A stretch of 64,000 nt of DNA from NCBI RefSeq assembly GCF_023073415.1, contig NZ_JADPJL010000008.1, forward strand, positions 124,001-188,000, given 5' to 3'. Source of the DNA: Bradyrhizobium sp. 190 (GTDB taxonomy: Bacteria; Pseudomonadota; Alphaproteobacteria; Rhizobiales; Xanthobacteraceae). The position numbers and the translations under genes are program-made. A model generated the notes under the pieces. It saw only the letters and a list, made by a program, of their open reading frames with translations. It made no database searches and was not told the origin of the DNA. Of this stretch, positions 61,126 through 64,000 are shown one piece after another. Positions within the stretch are counted from its first letter, which is position 1. Each line of letters begins with the position of its first letter.

Positions 61126-62250
61126 ATGAACGCTGTGCAACGGGTCGTAGTCCGCGTCGATGCTTCCATCGAAATGGGCATGGGGCATCTCATGAGGTGC
61201 CTCAGCCTGGCCCGCGCTTTGGCCGACGACGGCGCGAACGTGTTCTTCCTGTTGCGCAGCCATGCCGCGGGCCTGACGCGCCTGATCGAAGGCGAGGGAC
61301 ATTCCGTGCGGCTGCTGCCCGATCCCGATCGCCTTCCGGACGCTTTGGCTGCGGACGGAACCGCCCATGTGCACTGGCTGCCGACGACCTGGCAGAAGGA
61401 TGCCGAGCAGACATTGGAGGCGATCGATCGCATCGGGCCTGTCGACTGGCTCATCGTCGACCACTATGCACTCGATGCGAGGTGGGAGCGCATGCAGCGC
61501 AAGCGGGCGCCGTGCATTCTTGCGATCGACGATCTTGCCGATCGGAACCACGACTGCGACATCCTGCTCGACCAGAACCTGGTTCTGGAAATGGAACGCC
61601 GATATCGTGGCCTGTTGCCGAAGACATGCAAGCTGCTGCTGGGCCCGCGCTATGCGTTGCTGCGCCCTGAATTTGCCGAGCAGCGCAAATCGCTTGGCGG
61701 GCGCAGCGGAAAGGTCAGCCGCATTTTCGTGTGCTATGGCGGTTCCGATCCGTCCAATGAGACGGCGAAGGCGCTCGCGGCGATCAAGCGTCTGTCGGGA
61801 AATCCGCTCCCAGTGGATGTCGTCGTTGGCCTGAGCAATCCGCACGGCAGTTCGGTTGCAACGATGTGCGAGGAACTGCCGGGCGCTGTATTGCATCGTG
61901 GGGCTGATAACATCGCCGATTTGATGGGTCGCGCCGATCTCGCGATCGGGGCTGGCGGGGTCATGTGCTGGGAGCGGTGCTGCCTCGGGCTGCCGACGCT
62001 TGCGGTCGACATCGCACCCAACCAGCTCGATGTGTTGACGGCGCTGGCCGCAGCCGGCGCGCTTGTCTATTTGGGTTCAGCCGCTAGCGTGACGGAGGAC
62101 CAAATGGCGCGTTCCCTCGAAGCCCTGCTGCGCGATCCGGCGCGGATACGGGCGCTGGGCAAAGGGGCGCTGGCACTGGTTGACGGGGAGGGCCTGCGCC
62201 GTGTCTGTGCGGAGTTGGAGGCATTTCGGCCGAGATCAGCCCAATTCTGA
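61126..62250 (+). CDS. pseG: UDP-2,4-diacetamido-2,4,6-trideoxy-beta-L-altropyranose hydrolase
   Basis: This 374-residue GT-B-like hydrolase has the N-terminal VVRVDASIEMGMGHLMRCLS, with the catalytic His in the GMGHLMR motif, DWLIVDHYALDARWE, CDILLDQNLV, LLLGPRYALLRPEF and the late AIGAGGVMCWERCCLGLP. It removes UDP from the diacetamido-trideoxy-altrose precursor in pseudaminic acid synthesis. It starts the plus-strand pse operon with a PseH-like gene (89 bp) and pseI next. pseB, pseC and pseF are not in the window. Confidence 0.93.
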   Translation: MNAVQRVVVRVDASIEMGMGHLMRCLSLARALADDGANVFFLLRSHAAGLTRLIEGEGHSVRLLPDPDRLPDALAADGTAHVHWLPTTWQKDAEQTLEAIDRIGPVDWLIVDHYALDARWERMQRKRAPCILAIDDLADRNHDCDILLDQNLVLEMERRYRGLLPKTCKLLLGPRYALLRPEFAEQRKSLGGRSGKVSRIFVCYGGSDPSNETAKALAAIKRLSGNPLPVDVVVGLSNPHGSSVATMCEELPGAVLHRGADNIADLMGRADLAIGAGGVMCWERCCLGLPTLAVDIAPNQLDVLTALAAAGALVYLGSAASVTEDQMARSLEALLRDPARIRALGKGALALVDGEGLRRVCAELEAFRPRSAQF

Positions 62251-62338
62251 AGGTCGGCGGTACGAAACCCCGGCGTGCCTTTTGGTTTGACTACGTGCAA
62301 GTCTACCCCTATTGAAGCCGATCAGGCGAGATTGCCGA

Positions 62339-62737
62339 ATGATTGACCGTTTTCAAATACGGCCGGCCACGAGGGACGATGCCCGACGGTTGTTCGATTG
62401 GCGGAACGATGAATCGACCCGCAACATGTCGAAGAGCAAGAGCCTGATCCCGTGGGAAGATCACCTGGGCTGGCTCGATCGGCGCCTGAAGATGGATCAG
62501 CCCAACCTCTTCGTGTTCGAGGTCGATGGACAACCTGTTGCCACGTTCAGGATCGATGGCAGGGATCTGTCCTATACCGTTGCACCGGAACACCGTAACC
62601 GCGGGGTTGCAAAACTCATGCTGAATGAAGTCAGGTCGCGCTTTGGCAGTCTTCGTGCGCATGTTTACTCGGACAATGTGCCGTCAATAAAGGTTGCGCA
62701 GAGCGCGGGCATGGACGTTGTAATCGTGGATGAATGA
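62339..62737 (+). CDS. GNAT family N-acetyltransferase, PseH-like
   Basis: This short protein of 132 residues is a GNAT domain: FQIRPATRDDARRLFDWRND, then LFVFEVDGQPVATFRID and the acetyl-CoA loop APEHRNRGVAKLMLNEV (R/Q-x-x-G-x-A). Position between pseG and pseI suggests PseH, which acetylates the 4-amino group of UDP-4-amino-4,6-dideoxy-AltNAc. It is shorter than typical PseH (about 160-180 residues) but the domain appears complete. Confidence 0.85.
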   Translation: MIDRFQIRPATRDDARRLFDWRNDESTRNMSKSKSLIPWEDHLGWLDRRLKMDQPNLFVFEVDGQPVATFRIDGRDLSYTVAPEHRNRGVAKLMLNEVRSRFGSLRAHVYSDNVPSIKVAQSAGMDVVIVDE

Positions 62738-62806
62738 CCAGGTGAAACGATCGGATAGCCGCGCACCCTGCCGCCGCCAGTATGTTATAAATGTCGGGAG
62801 CAATCG

Positions 62807-63919
62807 ATGACCAAAACGATCTCTATCGCGGGTCGTTCAATTGGCCTTTCGCATCGCCCATTTGTTATCGCCGAGATGTCGGGCAATCACAATCAATCGC
62901 TTGACCGCGCTTTGGCGATTGTTGAAGCCGCGGCAAAGTCCGGCGCGCATGCGCTGAAGTTGCAGACCTATACTGCGGATACGATGACCCTCAATCTTGG
63001 CGAGGGCGAGTTTTTCATCGACGACCCGAACAGTTTGTGGCGCGGTACCTCGCTGCACAAGCTCTACCAGGAGGCCCACACTCCCTGGGAGTGGCATGCG
63101 CCGATCTTCGAGCGCGCCCGCGCGCTCGGAATGATACCATTCTCGACGCCGTTCGACGCGACTGCGGTGGATTTCCTCGAGCAGCTGGGCGTGCCCTGCT
63201 ACAAAATCGCCTCGTTCGAAAACACCGATCTTCCGCTGATTCGCAAGGTTGCGGCGACCGGCAAACCCATGATCATCTCGACGGGCATGGCTACCGTTGC
63301 CGACATCGACGAGGCGGTCCGGACGGCGAGGGAGGGGGGGTGCGAGGACATCGTGCTGCTCAAATGCACGAGCACCTATCCGGCTGCGGCCTCTGACACC
63401 CACCTGCTGACCATCCCGCACATGCGTGCGCTGTTTAACTGCGAGGTGGGGTTGTCCGACCACACATTCGGCATCGGAGCGGGCGTGGCGAGCGTTGCGC
63501 TCGGTGCAACCGTGATCGAGAAGCATTTTACGCTGGCACGCGCCGATGGCGGCGTCGATTCGAGTTTCTCGATGGAGCCGCCCGAGATGATGGCGCTGGT
63601 GGTTGAGACCGAGCGCGCGTGGATGGCGCTCGGCGAGGTCCATTACGGATTGACCGAGAAAGAGCAGAAGTCGCGGGTCTTTCGTCGCTCGCTCTATGTT
63701 GCTGAAGATCTGGCCCCGGGCGACATGCTGACGGAAAGCAATTTGAAGATCATCCGCCCGGGTCTCGGACTGCCGCCGAAATATTTCGATACTCTGATCG
63801 GCAAGCGCGTCGGCCGCGCGGTGCGGCGCGGCACTCCAATGAGCTGGGATTTGCTGACGTCGGACGACGACAATGTTTCGACATCGCCGCAGCAAATGCC
63901 GCGGGGCGCTCGTGCCTGA
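62807..63919 (+). CDS. pseI: Pseudaminic acid synthase
   Basis: This 370-residue enzyme has the NeuB-family domain: PFVIAEMSGNHNQSLDRALA, AHALKLQTYTADTMTLN, MIPFSTPFDATAVDFLEQLG, CYKIASFENTDLPLIRKVA, LKCTSTYPAAASDTHLLTIP, VGLSDHTFGIGAGVASVALG and EKHFTLARADGGVDSSFS. A C-terminal SAF domain follows (RSLYVAEDLAPGDMLTESNL). The TADTMTL and LWRGTSLHKLY motifs mark PseI rather than NeuB. It condenses phosphoenolpyruvate with 6-deoxy-AltdiNAc. The stop overlaps the next gene's GTG by 8 bp. Confidence 0.96.
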   Translation: MTKTISIAGRSIGLSHRPFVIAEMSGNHNQSLDRALAIVEAAAKSGAHALKLQTYTADTMTLNLGEGEFFIDDPNSLWRGTSLHKLYQEAHTPWEWHAPIFERARALGMIPFSTPFDATAVDFLEQLGVPCYKIASFENTDLPLIRKVAATGKPMIISTGMATVADIDEAVRTAREGGCEDIVLLKCTSTYPAAASDTHLLTIPHMRALFNCEVGLSDHTFGIGAGVASVALGATVIEKHFTLARADGGVDSSFSMEPPEMMALVVETERAWMALGEVHYGLTEKEQKSRVFRRSLYVAEDLAPGDMLTESNLKIIRPGLGLPPKYFDTLIGKRVGRAVRRGTPMSWDLLTSDDDNVSTSPQQMPRGARA

Positions 63920-64000
63920 CCAGTCGCATGTCTGCCTGATCGTCGATAATCCACTTCGCGATCTGGAAGGATTGGTCTTGCTGGGTCGGCAGCTCGCAGC
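63912..64000 (+). CDS. Partial gene: likely surface carbohydrate biosynthesis protein, N-terminus only
   Basis: An open frame starts at GTG 63912, overlapping the pseI stop, and runs off the window end. The 29 visible residues include SHVCLIVDNPLRDLEGLVLL and then GRQLAA, an N-terminus I associate with surface carbohydrate biosynthesis proteins in polysaccharide loci. Coupling to pseI supports a glycan function. Too little is visible for a firm call. Confidence 0.5.
   Translation, partial: MPDQSHVCLIVDNPLRDLEGLVLLGRQLA

Overview
The window is a high-GC alphaproteobacterial chromosome segment, most likely from Bradyrhizobium or a close relative in the Nitrobacteraceae. Four things point that way: the dense codon usage, the abundance of TRAP and tripartite tricarboxylate (TTT) solute-binding systems, the GTAGGGTGGGCAAAG-type inverted repeats, and a repeat whose conceptual translation reads GAGKTGC, which I know as a common dispersed element of Bradyrhizobium genomes. 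I see no rRNA, tRNA, CRISPR array, integrase or insertion sequence.

Layout 1-32.9 kb (catabolism). 1-8.4 kb: a truncated, apparently frameshifted molybdenum hydroxylase large subunit with its [2Fe-2S] subunit and a diheme cytochrome c, then an orphan ABC-type binding protein, an MmgE/PrpD protein, an SDR, a molybdopterin oxidoreductase and a crotonase. 8.4-16.1 kb: a two-carbon/hydroxyacid module with a GlcG-like protein, a 992-residue FAD/Fe-S dehydrogenase, a GntR regulator, two tandem serine-glyoxylate aminotransferase paralogues and an atypical crotonase. 16.1-16.9 kb: two small exported proteins, one a collagen-like lipoprotein. 17.1-23.1 kb: a TTT transporter (TctC, then TctB-TctA) interleaved with a FucA-like class II aldolase, mtnP and mtnA, which is the gene set of the DHAP shunt for 5'-methylthioadenosine/5'-deoxyadenosine salvage. 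23.1-24.0 kb: a repeat-filled gap. 24.0-30.2 kb: a TRAP transporter operon with a divergent type II dehydroquinase, a divergently transcribed GntR regulator with a paired palindromic operator candidate, and a class III CoA-transferase. 30.5-32.9 kb: a large secreted serralysin-like metalloprotease with RTX motifs and six FG-GAP/VCBS repeats.

Layout 33-64 kb (surface glycan). Four polytopic or acyltransferase-type genes at 33-37.5 kb look less GC-rich than their surroundings and enclose a decayed copy of the CoA-transferase 5' end. From 37.6 kb onward nearly every gene belongs to nucleotide-sugar synthesis, glycosyl transfer, glycan tailoring or export: GtrB-type and other glycosyltransferases, several SAM methyltransferases, a PhyH dioxygenase, a NeuD-like acetyltransferase, WbqC, a WecE-like aminotransferase, a Wzx-like flippase, RfbA, RfbB, a Gfo/Idh/MocA reductase, a second sugar aminotransferase, a single-domain NDP-hexose 2,3-dehydratase, a Wzy-like polymerase, UDP-xylose synthase, a KpsC/KpsS-like protein and the pseudaminic acid genes pseG, pseH-like and pseI.

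Together the second half reads as a Wzx/Wzy-type surface polysaccharide or glycoprotein-glycan locus. It is predicted to make dTDP-linked deoxy-/aminodeoxy sugars, UDP-xylose and pseudaminic acid. The compact set at 50.1-52.9 kb (reductase, aminotransferase, half-size 2,3-dehydratase), together with rfbA and rfbB, is the most novel-looking pathway in the window.
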